Positions 31,397-41,823 of a stretch of DNA of 64,000 nucleotides are shown piece after piece. The first letter of the stretch is position 1, and each line of letters starts with the position of its first letter. The stretch covers positions 1,116,001-1,180,000 of the forward strand of contig CM074141.1 of NCBI GenBank assembly GCA_037178625.1. Direction: 5' to 3'. The DNA is from Skeletonema tropicum (taxonomy: Eukaryota; Bacillariophyta; Thalassiosirophyceae; Thalassiosirales; Thalassiosiraceae). Below the pieces are notes generated by a model, which saw only the letters and a program-made list of their open reading frames with translations, was not told the origin of the DNA and did no database searches. The position numbers and the translations under genes were made by a program.

Positions 31397-31938
31397 TCAG
31401 TTCTTCGGAAAACCGCTCTTCTTAATGGCCAATTCAATCATCTTCATGAATTTCTCAGCTAGTTCATGACTGACATGGTACTGAAGACCGGTGGGAGTGA
31501 TGAAATAGTCTTTGTACGCTGGTACCTTCTCGTTGATTAGATGTTTCCTAACAGTGCAAAAGATGACATAGTCGCTCCTGTTATCCAGGTCAAATGTGTG
31601 GCAATGGTGGGGTTTTCATAGGGACAATTGTTACTGGAGTTGGTCCTTTCTTCACTTTCTTTCCAGCCACACCATTAACTTTAGTAGTAAAGGCAACATC
31701 AGCCGGAGTCGGGAATAATCCCGAATTCGCAAGCATTCGTTGTATTCGTCGTTGCCATAATTCTGTTTGATATGATGGCGTAGACAACCTCATTTGTTGT
31801 ATTATGAACTGCTGACTGACACTCCAAACGAAGAAAGTGTCTTGTAGATACGATTACTCTTCGTGTAAAGATTGCAGGGCGTCGACCCGAACTCGAACCA
31901 AAGAAGAAGATGATTCCAATTCCTGGGAAGATTGCCAA
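31397..31938 (-). pseudogene. Family-X relic, copy 3
   Basis: LECQSAVHNTTNEVVYAIIS and NRIMATTNTT are in one frame; KKGPTPVTIVPMKT is in another. The 3' part (actatcagttcttcgg, tcttcatgaatttctcagct) is recognisable but interrupted by stops. The whole length of the gene is represented but is frameshifted at several points. Confidence 0.78.
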
Positions 31939-32038
31939 GATGCAACGTAGGAATCACTAATAATTTTGGAGGCAACCATCTTCAATGCTACTCCTGCACA
32001 GAATTGGTCTTCGAAGATGATAAGCATCATAATATCTT

Positions 32039-33159
32039 ATGTCCCCCAGTGCTCATCCAACCATGCCCAACTCACCACCACCACAAAAGAAGATCCCCAG
32101 CGAATCATTCTACAGTGAATACCACGGCCACAAAATCTCACACCTGCGCACCCTCTACCCTCCCCTTCGCTCTTCTTGCGATGCACTAATATGGACCGCC
32201 GGAGATTCCTCACTCGACAACAAATATTGGTTTACAGATCGACAGCCGGCCGCAGCAGCTGGTAGTGTTTATGTGCAGCTATTGGATCCACCTAGCTGTA
32301 TTGCGGATGTGACGTTTTGGTTGAATTATCTTGAGACGAAACGGCAGAAGGAGGAGGAGAACACCTCGAGCAGTAACAATCAGAACAGTAACAGCGGTAG
32401 TACAAAATATGCAGCAATCAATACAGCCGTAGAGGAGACCACACTCAATCAACGCTCTCGCTCTCTATTGTCACAGGATAAATTCATTCGAGACAATATT
32501 TCCTCACAAGACATCCTGATAGTGTCCGTCTGTGGGAACGATGTGGCATTCGCACCCATGCCTTGCACAATCGCCTCGATAGCCGGACTACTCTGCTGTT
32601 TGCCACAAAGCTGTCTCGAAAATGGTACAACCTGTGGAACCATCCCCATCGACGATTGCTGCTGTGGATGTGGACCATCACTCGCATCCTGCGCCTGCGC
32701 CTCACCACCATGTTTGGGTTATGTTCGTCACCTCTTCGGGACGCGTGTCCAACTCTACATTGAAAAAGTTAACTTCCAAATGCAAACCAAAGAAGATTTT
32801 AGTATGCATGATTTATTACCCTGATGAGGCTCATGTACCCTCCTGGGCAAATGGTGCACTAGGTGCATTGGGGTATAACAAACATCCAGAAAAGGTACAA
32901 TTGTTGATACGTAAGATGTTTGAAGAGGCGACTAGTCGTATTTCGATTGCTGGATCGGAAGTGATACCGATACCATTGTTTGTTCCGTTGGATGGAACGA
33001 GGAGTGAAGGATTATGTAGCGAGAGTGGAGCCTTCGGCGATTGGGGGGAGGAAGATGGCGGAGTATTTGTTGGATGCGATTCATAATCGAGGTTTAGTGG
33101 AGTCTGGATATGATTCTTGTGTTGAAGCTCCTACCACTTCTTTTATTGGTGGGCGATAG
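32039..33159 (+). pseudogene. SGNH-like protein, copy 2, with two one-base insertions
   Basis: About 95% like the copy at 29528 by eye, keeping the GDSS and GND blocks and the Cys-rich insertion. Relative to copy 1, an extra g after attgaaaaa (near 32768) and another extra g in gtgaaggatta (near 33009) shift the frame. Each half is still open in its own frame, and the stop (gggcgatag, 33157-33159) is conserved. It also gains a 7-codon Ser/Asn/Gln insertion after the Glu run. Long surviving frames mean the breaks are recent or are sequencing errors. Confidence 0.8.
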
Positions 33160-34759
33160 AGATGCGTGATTTTGTCAAGAACGAGATAGGAATGATGTTC
33201 AAAAGTAGTAAATTAAATCCACCTTCTTATTAGGACAAGTTGACTAATATGATTCGGCCACAAATATCTTGTGCTTTTTGCCAGCTCAATTGAATCTCTC
33301 AGTTCAAATAAGAGTCTGTACATAGCTTCTATGAACGCAATGACAGAGTCAATGCGTTCGTATGCTATCGCCACCAACTATAATGGGCCACCTTAAGCAG
33401 CTCATGCACGTATTGACGACGATTGACTCGATACGATTGAATTGAATTTCATAAGTGAATGCACCTCCGAAGACTGAAAAGTCGCTGTGACACGTAGACG
33501 GTATCCTACCATATTGATGTACCAATTCCAATTATTAGAAGAAATTGAAGTGCCCAAGTGGACCACCAAAGAAGGTCACATACTTACCATACCTACAGGA
33601 TGGAGCAAGTTATTATCTCATCGATACTGAACTGTTGTGCTGGTGGCTGCTTCAACACAACCAAAATTCAATGCTTCTGTAGATAGAGAAGCGTGACCTT
33701 CATCTATTGTGTGTTCGCCGTTTGTTATGAAAATCGTGCTGCGGCTGCGAGCTGCGAGCTGCGACACAAAACAGTACATGCAAATGCACATTAATTATCA
33801 AGACTGCTAAATCAAACTACCTTTCTCTGGGTCCTGATTCTGCAGGGTGCCTTTGGTTAAGGATATACGGTAAGGGATTTTCAGGCCGGGTATTCTCGAT
33901 ACCGGACTTACCGGGATCATGAGAGGCTGATGCTGATGCATTACATCGACGTGTATAATGCTATAAAATCTGAACCCTCTCCTTCTCTACTATTATAATG
34001 AGCAGTCACCACCTGTCTATGTCAACTTTGACTGTGTTGGATTCATACTGCACTTCATCATCTCATCAGGTCACCTATACCTATATGCTGCATCATCATT
34101 GGTTCTTGTCCAGTTTGGATTAGCAGCAATATTTTACTTCGAGAATATTATAATCATTATAATGGGTCACTAGAAGCTGCTCATGCTCATGTCGACTTAT
34201 TACGGTATGGTATTTGAATGCGGTGCTGCTTGCCATCCCAATTCGACCTCTCAGTCTCAGATACCTACTGTAGCATCAGCATCAGTCGTCTGAAAGGCAG
34301 TACGCAGCGGCAACTACATTCTCTCTTATCAAGGCCAGCCCACACCAATCTGTTGGTGCACGAATTCACAGTGTTAGATCGCAAAGTATGGAGCAAGCTA
34401 CGAGCCAAAATTGCCCCTCATCAGGTCGCAAACGAATACGAGGCTGTATCATCGCGGCTACAATGTGTAGATTGCATGGGCCGAGTAGGTTAGCTTCACT
34501 ACTATCGTTGCCAACTATAACGGGCCAATAGAAGCGGATATGGCTTTTATCCACGTTTCTACACGCATAAAAGTTGAAGCTACGGTAGATAGTGCTCCTT
34601 TAGGGGACAAATGTATGCCGATGCCGATTTACTGGGATCACGTACCATCTTAGATCAGGGTCGGCCTAATCGGTACGGATCGAGAGTGAGCTCTCTCTAG
34701 AGACAAGATGAATTCAAGCTAAGTATCTCATACTATACTGAACTGTTGCTAGTTGCTGC
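33160..34759. repeat. Cassette flank with relic 184-bp monomers, no gene seen
   Basis: Near 33300-33410 and 34150-34530 isolated monomer pieces occur (aatgggccacc, gaggctgta...atcgc). Near 33485 the gtcgctgtgacac...gacggtatcc block appears, as at 22910 and 31125. Between them (about 33830-34140) is unrelated sequence without a gene. The monomer copies are heavily diverged and look old. Confidence 0.6.
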
Positions 34760-34939
34760 TTCATCCCAACCAACATAGAGAGGCGAAATAGACCATCACC
34801 TTCACATATTGTGGTTCGCCGTTCGTAAATAATGACATAACAAGTATGCAAACAGATAATGCAAACTTAGTATTTATCAAGCCTAATATTAATGTCAGAT
34901 TAGAGCAAAATTCATTTCTCTCTTCGAGTTTGGACGCAC

Positions 34940-35020
34940 TTGTAACTATCGGAGCATTCCCCTTCTTGATGGACAATTCAATCATCTTCAGGATTTCCTC
35001 TGCTAGTCCATGATTGAAAA
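34940..35020 (-). pseudogene. Extra family-X C-terminal fragment abutting copy 4
   Basis: In the minus sense HGLAEEILKMIELSIKKGNA is the terminal helix of a family-X protein, read in a different frame from the gene just upstream. Its start overlaps the stop of the 35003-35722 frame, so copy 4 has a second terminal helix left behind its new C-terminus. Confidence 0.7.
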
Positions 35021-35722
35021 GGTACTACAACCCCTAATCCACACCATGATTGCAGCAGCAATACCAACAGCAGCGACAATACCAATCATTCCAACATTTG
35101 CGTCATTGAAAATTTCCGTATCGCCTACCACCGCATCTTCATTCATCTTGAGCTGAACTTCCGTAGCTGGTTCTCTGATCGGATCATCATATTTCTTGAT
35201 GGCTAATCCAATCATCTTCATGCTTTCCTGAGCTAGTTCACTATCGACACGGTGCTGGAGAACTTCGGAAGCGATCACATAGTCATTGTACCCTTTCACC
35301 TTCTGGTTTAATAGGTGGAATGCCAGTCCAGTTTCCTTGTCAGTGAAACAGGTGAGGTAGTAGCTTCTACTATCCACGTTGAATGTGTGAACCTTGCGGT
35401 GAGCAATAGGGACAATTGTAACTGGAGTTGGTCCTTTTAACATTGTCTTTCCAAACTCAAGAGCACATTTAGCAGCAGGAGTCGCCCCAACATTGGCATT
35501 CATCTCCATTGTGTTGGCCGTCCCCATAATTCTGTTTGATACGATGGCGTAGACAACCTCGTCTGTTTGATTATGAACTGTTGACTGACACTTCAAACCA
35601 AACAAGTATCTGATGCGATTTACTACTGGTGTATAGATTGCAGGGATGACGCCAGTTGGCAAATATTCACTTGTGGAATCCAATGTTCGCAAATACGTCT
35701 CTTTGCTTTGATATACTTGCAT
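35003..35722 (-). CDS. Family-X protein, copy 4, with C-terminal membrane anchor
   Basis: The 239-codon frame starts MQVYQSKETYLRTLDSTSEY and follows copy 1 closely through CQSTVHNQTDEVVYAIVSNR, KGPTPVTIVPIAHRKVHTF, SYYLTCFTDKETGLAFHLL and LAQESMKMIGLAIKKYDDPI. Where copy 1 stops, this protein continues about 50 residues. An acidic linker leads to a hydrophobic segment (VGMIGIVAAVGIAAAIMVWI) and a short tail with RGC. The anchor therefore makes it a probable tail-anchored membrane protein, unlike its soluble paralogue. The insertion lies between two copies of the terminal helix (see 34940-35020). Function unknown. Confidence 0.75.
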   Translation of the reverse strand: MQVYQSKETYLRTLDSTSEYLPTGVIPAIYTPVVNRIRYLFGLKCQSTVHNQTDEVVYAIVSNRIMGTANTMEMNANVGATPAAKCALEFGKTMLKGPTPVTIVPIAHRKVHTFNVDSRSYYLTCFTDKETGLAFHLLNQKVKGYNDYVIASEVLQHRVDSELAQESMKMIGLAIKKYDDPIREPATEVQLKMNEDAVVGDTEIFNDANVGMIGIVAAVGIAAAIMVWIRGCSTFSIMD

Positions 35723-36396
35723 GTCGATATATTATGTCGTGCTAACCGGTCCTGATTAGTGTCGTAGATATCAAATTTGATTAACTTTGTATTTCAGTTT
35801 GTCTTCGCTTGTGGATGCTAAGCGTCTGTGTTAATGGTGACGATGGTATTATTACAAAATGCCGAACCTTTCTCATGGCCGAACTTTGGTGAATCCAAAA
35901 GCAAAAGACGAAAAATGGTCTTGACACCGCTTGCTTCATTTCTGGTTGTTCCTCTGAAAGCTTCGCTCGGACATAGAGGAGCATCTGCTAGGCATCTGCT
36001 CGGCGTATCATAGCTAAGTAATCGCTAATTACGATGCATCTAATACTTGTCTGTCAAGCTGAGAATGAACTGCACTCTCAAAGAGGTACTTTATTTGATG
36101 AAAGTGGGCCCCATAATTCCCATGGTCCCATACTTATTCCGTGACACTTGCTTGCGACAGGATGGAATCTGTATATTTGTGTCTGTACTATTCAATGCTT
36201 CTGAAGCTGAAGAGAAGCGATAGACCCAATCCCAATGGAATCCCGCAGCTTTATCTTTATAGGAATCCCCGTATTTAGTTGAAATACATTCCTAACTCAG
36301 ATAGATGCACGGCTGCAGATTTCCGCTTGAAATCTCTCGCTTAATTGTTTGCACGGTTAAGTTATGACTGTAGTTGGGTTGCAAGTTGACATTATC
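35723..36396. other. Family-X copy 4 upstream region, no gene seen
   Basis: The first ~100 bases match the upstream of copy 1 (ccggtcctgatt, gtcgtagata). The rest, to the METTL16 fragment, has no recognisable frame. Confidence 0.4.
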
Positions 36397-36700
36397 TCAC
36401 GACTCTCGTCTCTGTTTCTCATCCAGAAACGACCACATGAGAATCGTCGAGCTTTTATTTCCAGTTCCAATTGGCAAGCGCTGAACAGCCTGAACCTCCA
36501 CCGGACTCCTCGTTCTTCTGCCACCCTTGCTGCGACGCCTCGTTCTTTTCATATTCATAATACGTCCAATCTTTGGCAAGTTATCCTTTCTAGAGACAAA
36601 TGATGTAATTACCAAATACATCTATCCCAATGCAGTTCTGATTCACGTATCATATTCTTGGCAAATACAACCTCTCCACCATTGCGCCATATCATGGGTG
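36397..36700 (-). pseudogene. METTL16 3' fragment
   Basis: SFVSRKDNLPKIGRIMNMKR, VEVQAVQRLPIGTGNKSS and TILMWSFLDEKQR repeat the C-terminal ~75 residues of the gene at 28090, with scattered changes. The remainder of the methyltransferase is missing. On the right it joins directly to sequence that in copy 1 lies 3' of the SGNH gene (from about 36700), so the SGNH gene has been deleted here. Confidence 0.85.
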
Positions 36701-36904
36701 CGTGATTTTGACATGAAGCGAGAGAGGATTAGGCGGTTAGTTACAAAACAAAACATTAGTATACACAAATCAGTAATTAGTAAAAGTAAAAACATTTCAT
36801 GTCACCACGTCGAAGATTAGGCCCACGAATGTTCATGTGTTGAGCAATTTTCCAAGCTCAAATAGCGTCTCTCAGTAATTGATTCTACGACCAAAATCGG
36901 TCAG
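36700..36904. repeat. SGNH 3' flank without the SGNH gene
   Basis: gtgcgtgattttgacatga, gcccacgaatgttcatgtg and gcaattttccaagctcaaa match 30645-30800 in order. This ties the satellite array to the same flank position as the monomers in copy 1. Confidence 0.8.
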
Positions 36905-37800
36905 AGCAGTGTCAATGCTGCCACCAACGAGTATAATGGGCCACTAGAAGCGGCTCATGCGCATACTGACGACGATGAATATGGTATGATTTGGAAGACT
37001 TTGGTCTGCTGGCCGGCCCACACTGGACCTCTCACATCAGCTACGAGGCTGTAGCATCGCTTCTATAAACGCAATCCGTCTGAGCAGTGCTAAGGTGCTT
37101 TTTTAGTATGAGCGCCAAGTAAAATGGGCCACTAGAACCGGCTCATGCACGTATTGACGACGATAAGTATTTTTTGGTTGGATGTGGTGCTGCTGGCCAG
37201 CCTACACTGGACCTCTCACGGACCTCTCACATCAGCTACGAGGCTGTAGCATCGCTTCTACTCACGCCAAACGTCTGAGCAGTGCAATGTAAGGTGCTTC
37301 TATAGTATCACCGCCGAGAAAAATAGGCCACTAGAAGCTGCTCATGCGCAATTTGACGACGATAAGTATTATTTAGTTGAATATAGTGCTGCTGGCCAGC
37401 TCACACTAGACCTCTCACATCAGCTACGAGGTTGTAGCATCGCTTCTACTCACGCCAAACGTCTAAGCAGTGCTAAGGTGCTTCTTTAGTATCACCGCCG
37501 AGTACAATGGGCCATTAGAACCGACTCATGCACGTATTGACGACGATAAGTACGATTGAATTAAATATGGTGCTGCTGGCCAGCCCACACTAGAACTAGA
37601 CCTCTCACATCAGCTATGACGTTGTAGCATCGCTTCTGTGCATGCCATCCTACTGAGCAGTACAAATGAGCTTCTCTCGTACCACCGCCGACTATAATAG
37701 GCCTCTAGATGTGGCTCATGCCCATACTGACGAAGATAGATACGATTTGGTAGAAATTGGTGCTGCTGGCCAGCCCACACTAGACCTCTCACATCAGCTA
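36905..37800. repeat. 184-bp satellite array, left diverged part
   Basis: Five or so monomers in tandem, each recognisable by aatgggcca, gacgacgat, gctgctggccag, gacctctcaca and gctacgaggctgtagcat. They differ from one another by small indels and substitutions, much more than the central copies do, as expected for the edge of a satellite array. The array is interrupted at 37801. Confidence 0.85.
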
Positions 37801-38215
37801 GTGATTTTACTGTGGTAATCTCTTGAATCTTTGATGTACGATGGAATGAAACATTTCAGTTTCTGTAGTTCATAATCTAACCATTTGCAGAGGCATTCGA
37901 TGTATGTTCCAAATTTTGCAATCACTGGGCGCAACGCCCATGGGTCTTTGTGTACCTTAAGGCTCGCACAGAAGCGTGCAATGCTGTCGCCATATTTTTC
38001 TCTACCGCGATAGATATAGGTTTGGACAGCTTTACCTAACACATCTTCATAAGCTGAACCTTTGTACTTGTCCATGAGGTAGAAGATTTTACTCGAGGCT
38101 GCCATTTCTCCACCGTTTTTGAGGCGTACGTATTTGTCCGGCTTTGTAAGGAATTCATCCAAGCAACGCTAAATGTAGACAATTCGTTGTGAGCAAGCGA
38201 AGCGAGTGTTTGATA
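37801..38215 (-). mobile_element. Reverse-transcriptase fragment inserted in the satellite
   Basis: A 122-codon minus frame (38162-37794) has ARFCASLKVHKDPWALRPVI, AKFGTYIECLCKWLDYELQK and CFIPSYIKDSRDY. KxHKxP...RPI and the later PSYIKDS are landmarks of reverse-transcriptase fingers as seen in Penelope-like and related non-LTR elements. Both flanks are monomer sequence (left ends cacatcagcta, right resumes at tggtgctgctgg), so the element landed inside the array. Only this piece of RT remains. Confidence 0.72.
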
Positions 38216-41200
38216 AAATGTGGTGCTGCTGGCCAGCCCACACTAGACCTCTCATATCAGCTACGAGGCTGTAGCATCGCTTCTATGCATGTCATTCTAC
38301 TGAGCAGTACAAATGAGCTTGTCTAGTATCACCGCCGACTATAATGGGCCTCTAGATGTGGCCCATGCCCATACTGACGATGATAGATACAATTTGGTAC
38401 AAATTGATGCTGCTGGCCAGCCCACACTAGACCTCTCACATCAGCTAGGAAATTGTAGCATAGCTTCTATGTATGCCATTCTACTGAGAAGCACAAATGA
38501 GCTTGTCTAGTATCACCGCCGACTATAATGGGCCTCTAAAAGTGGTTCATGCCCATACTGACGATGATAGATACGATTTGGTAGAAATTGGTGCTGCTGG
38601 CCAGCCCCACTAGACCTCTCAAATCAGCTACGAGGCTGTAGCATCGCTTCTATGCATGCCATCCTACTGAGCAGTACAAATGAGCTTGTCTAGTATCACC
38701 GCCGACTATGATGGGCCTCTAGAAGTGGCCCATGCCCATACTGACGATGATAGATACGATTTGGTAGAAAGTGGTGCTGCTGGCCAGCCCACACTAGACC
38801 TCTCACATCAGCTACGAGGCTGTAGCATAGCTTCTATGCATGCCATCCTACTGAGCAGTACAAATGAGCTTGTCTAGTATCACCGCCGACTATGATGGGC
38901 CTCTAAAAGTGGTTCATGCCCATACTGACGATGATAGATACGATTTGGTAGAAATTGATGCTGCTGGCCAGCCCACACTAGACCTCTCACATCAGCTACG
39001 AGGCTGTAGCATCGCTTCTATGCATGCCATCCTACTGAGCAGTACAAATGAGCTTGTCTAGTATCACCGCCGACTATGATGGGCCTCTAGAAGTGGCCCA
39101 TGCCCATACTGACGATGATAGATACGATTTGGTAGAAAGTGGTGCTGCTGGCCAGCCCACACTAGACCTCTCACATCAGCTACGAGGCTGTAGCATAGCT
39201 TCTATGCATGCCATCCTACTGAGCAGTACAAATGAGCTTGTCTAGTATCACCGCCGACTATGATGGGCCTCTAAAAGTGGTTCATGCCCATACTGACGAT
39301 GATAGATACGATTTGGTAGAAATTGATGCTGCTGGCCAGCCCACACTAGACCTCTCACATCAGCTACGAGGCTGTAGCATCGCTTCTATGCATGCCATCC
39401 TACTGAGCAGTACAAATGAGCTTGTCTAGTATCACCGCCGACTATGATGGGCCTCTAGATGTGGCCCATGCCCATACTGACGATGATAGATACGATTTGG
39501 TACAAATTGATGCTGCTGGCCAGCCCACACTAGACCTCTCACATCAGCTAGGAAATTGTAGCATAGCTTCTATGTATGCCATTCTACTGAGAAGCACAAA
39601 TGAGCTTGTCTAGTATCACCGCCGACTACAATGGGCCTCTAAAAGTGGTTCATGCCCATACTGACGATGATAGATACGATTTGGTAGAAATTGGTGCTGC
39701 TGGCCAGCCCACACTAGACCTCTCACATCAGCTACGAGGCTGTAGCATCGCTTCTATGCATGCCATCCTACTGAGCAGTACAAATGAGCTTGTCTAGTAT
39801 CACCGCCGACTATGATGGGCCTCTAGAAGTGGCTCATGCCCATACTGACGATGATAGATACGATTTGGTAGAAAGTGGTGCTGCTGGCCAGCCCACACTA
39901 GACCTCTCACATCAGCTACGAGGCTGTAGCATCGCTTCTATGCATGCCATCCTACTGAGCAGCACAAATGAGCTTGTCTAGTATCACCGCCGACTATGAT
40001 GGGCCTCTAAAAGTGGTTCATGCCCATACTGACGATGATAGATACGATTTGGTACAAATTGATGCTGCTGGCCAGCCCACACTAGACCTCTCACATCAGC
40101 TACGAGGCTGTAGCATCGCTTCTATGCATGCCATCCTACTGAGCAGTACAAATGAGCTTGTCTAGTATCACCGCCGACTATGATGGGCCTCTAGATGTGG
40201 CCCATGCCCATACTGACGATGATAGATACGATTTGGTACAAATTGATGCTGCTGGCCAGCCCACACTAGACCTCTCACATCAGCTAGGAAATTGTAGCAT
40301 AGCTTCTATGTATGCCATTCTACTGAGAAGCACAAATGAGCTTGTCTAGTATCACCGCCGACTATAATTTGCCTCTAAAAGTGGTTCATGCCCATACTGA
40401 CGATGATAGATACGATTTGGTAGAAATTGGTGCTGCTGGCCAGCCCACACTAGACCTCTCACATCAGCTACGAGGCTGTAGCATCGCTTCTATGCATGCC
40501 ATCCTACTGAGCAGTACAAATGAGCTTGTCTAGTATCACCGCCGACTATGATGGGCCTCTAGAAGTGGCTCATGCCCATACTGACGATGATAGATACGAT
40601 TTGGTAGAATGTGGTGCTGCTGGCCAGCCCACACTAGACCTCTCACATCAGCTAGGAAATTGTAGCATAGCTTCTATGCATGCCATCCTACTGAGAAGCA
40701 CAAATGAGCTTGTCTAGTATCACAGCCGACTATGATGGGCCTCTAAAAGTGGTTCATGCCCATACTGACGATGATAGATACGATTTGGTAGAAATTGGTG
40801 CTGCTGGCCAGCCCACACTAGACCTCTCACATCAGTTACGAGGCTGTAGCATCGCTTCTATGCATGTCATCCTACTGAGAAGCACAAATGAGCTTGTCTA
40901 GTATCACCGCCGACTATGATGGGCCTCTAGATGTGGCCCATGCCCATACTGACGATGATAGATACGATTTGGTACAAATTGATGCTGCTGGCCAGCCCAC
41001 ACTAGACCTCTCACATCAGCTAGGAAATTGTAGCATAGCTTCTATGTATGCCATTCTACTGAGAAGCACAAATGAGCTTGTCTAGTATCACAGCCGACTA
41101 TGATGGGCCTCTAGATGTGGCCCATGCCCATACTGACGATGATAGATACGATTTGGTAGAAAGTGGTGCTGCTGGCCAGCCCACACTAGACCTCTCACAT

Positions 41201-41823
41201 CAGTTACGAGGCTGTAGCATCGCTTCTATGCATGCCATCCTACTGAGCAGTACAAATGAGCTTGTCTAGTATCACCGCCGACTATGATGGGCCTCTAGAA
41301 GTGGCTCATGCCCATACTGACGATGATAGATACGATTTGGTAGAAAGTGGTGCTGCTGGCCAGCCCACACTAGACCTCTCACATCAGCTACGAGGCTGTA
41401 GCATAGCTTCTATGCATGCCATCCTACTGAGCAGTACAAATGAGCTTGTCTAGTATCACCGCCGACTATGATGGGCCTCTAGATGTGGCCCATGCCCATA
41501 CTGACGATGATAGATACGATTTGGTACAAATTGGTGCTGCTGGCCAGCCCACACTAGACCTCTCACATCAGCTACGAGGCTGTAGCATCGCTTCTATGCA
41601 TGCCATCCTACTGAGCAGTACAAATGAGCTTGTCTAGTATCACCGCCGACTATGATGGGCCTCTAGATGTGGCCCATGCCCATACTGACGATGATAGATA
41701 CGATTTGGTTGAATGTGGTGCTGCTGGCCAGCCCACACTAGACCTCTCACATCAGCTAGGAAATTGTAGCATCGCTTCTATGTATGCCATCCTACTGAGC
41801 AGTACAAATGAGCTTGTCTAGTG
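38216..41823. repeat. 184-bp satellite array, homogeneous core with higher-order structure
   Basis: About 19 near-identical monomers spaced 184 bp apart (one is 183). Monomer types differ at fixed positions. The type with aaattgatgctgctgg plus gctaggaaattgtagcat starts at 38313, 39416, 40152 and 40888, giving a four-monomer (736-bp) higher-order repeat; 38680-39047 is repeated as a dimer at 39048-39415. Each monomer contains one 65-codon frame (ATGAGCTTGTCTAG start), and the stop of each lies 14 bases inside the next. Because 184 is not a multiple of three, successive frames rotate. Confidence 0.95.
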
